6,351 bases of DNA from an uncultured Eubacterium sp. GTDB lineage: Bacteria > Bacillota > Clostridia > Lachnospirales > Lachnospiraceae. Position numbers and translations under genes: made by a program. The number at the start of each line of letters is the position of its first letter. Positions within the stretch are counted from its first letter, which is position 1. The stretch spans positions 1 to 6,351 of the forward strand of contig CAKRKO010000113.1 of NCBI GenBank assembly GCA_934358495.1. Reading direction: 5' to 3'. Below the pieces are notes generated by a model, which saw nothing but the letters and a program-made list of their open reading frames with translations, was not told the origin of the DNA and searched no databases. Of the stretch, positions 6,231 through 6,351 are shown one piece after another.

Positions 6231-6351
6231 CAGATTTACTACGCTAAGAAAAATGAGAAAAACGAAGAGAATTAGCTATTTACGCCACCCTTGACCATAT
6301 ACAAAAGAACTGCTATACGTCGATTACCGACGGCGAGAAACTCAAAAACAG
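6231..6351. other. Edge region, possible start or end of a gene running out of the window
   Basis: No complete gene is seen. On the - strand a frame entering at the edge reads VFEFLAVGNRRIAVLLYMVK and stops at 6272, which could be a protein C-terminus convergent with metH. On the + strand, 6257-6351 is open (ending TSITDGEKLKN), and so is the frame after the TGA at 6292 (ending YVDYRRRETQKQ). A short frame from ATG 6253 stops at 6292 after 13 codons. With three frames open over so few bases, none can be chosen. Codons with C or G in third position are more frequent than in the upstream genes, weakly hinting at DNA of different origin. Confidence 0.25.

Noticed and set aside
1..6351. tRNA, rRNA, CRISPR array, or a known riboswitch
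   Set aside because: No cloverleaf, no regularly spaced direct repeats, and no recognisable SAM, cobalamin, T-box or c-di-AMP riboswitch core was seen on either strand by eye.
5935..6351. An undescribed multi-gene defence or mobile system
   Set aside because: The region holds only inverted repeats and edge fragments; no protein with enzyme motifs is present to support a system.

Overview
The window looks like a low-to-mid-GC Gram-positive chromosome, most likely a gut-type Clostridia (Lachnospiraceae-like). The grounds are AGGAG-type ribosome binding sites, tight same-strand gene packing, a methionine synthase without its reactivation domain, and a fused homocysteine methyltransferase/methylenetetrahydrofolate reductase of the YitJ type. 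The species cannot be named from the sequence alone.

Layout, all genes on the + strand. Positions 1-161 hold no convincing gene; the first 71 bases are packed with inverted repeats. Positions 162-1573 encode two translationally coupled parts of an osmoprotectant / quaternary-amine type ABC importer: an ATPase without CBS domains and one permease. No substrate-binding protein and no second permease are present. A 62-base gap (1574-1635) carries a good -10 box with a palindrome over the -35/spacer. Positions 1636-3444 encode the HMT-MTHFR fusion, and 15 bases later metH (3460-5934) follows. The last 417 bases (5935-6351) hold no supportable complete gene. They contain a 206-base near-palindromic multi-branched element ending in a T-run (5955-6160), two competing hairpins (6168-6230), and an edge stretch that may be the end or start of a gene running out of the window.

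How the genes work together: the fusion protein reduces methylene-THF to methyl-THF and also carries a zinc homocysteine-methyltransferase domain. MetH uses methyl-THF and cobalamin to methylate homocysteine to methionine. The two form a compact one-carbon/methionine operon. The ABC genes may be a separate unit; a link to methionine through methylated amines such as betaine is only a hypothesis.

The enzymes are ordinary core metabolism. The parts most worth a second look are a run of ten A's in the metH linker, where slippage by one base either way stops translation almost at once, before the cobalamin modules, and the elaborate inverted-repeat DNA downstream of metH. I did not find evidence for a new multi-gene system.
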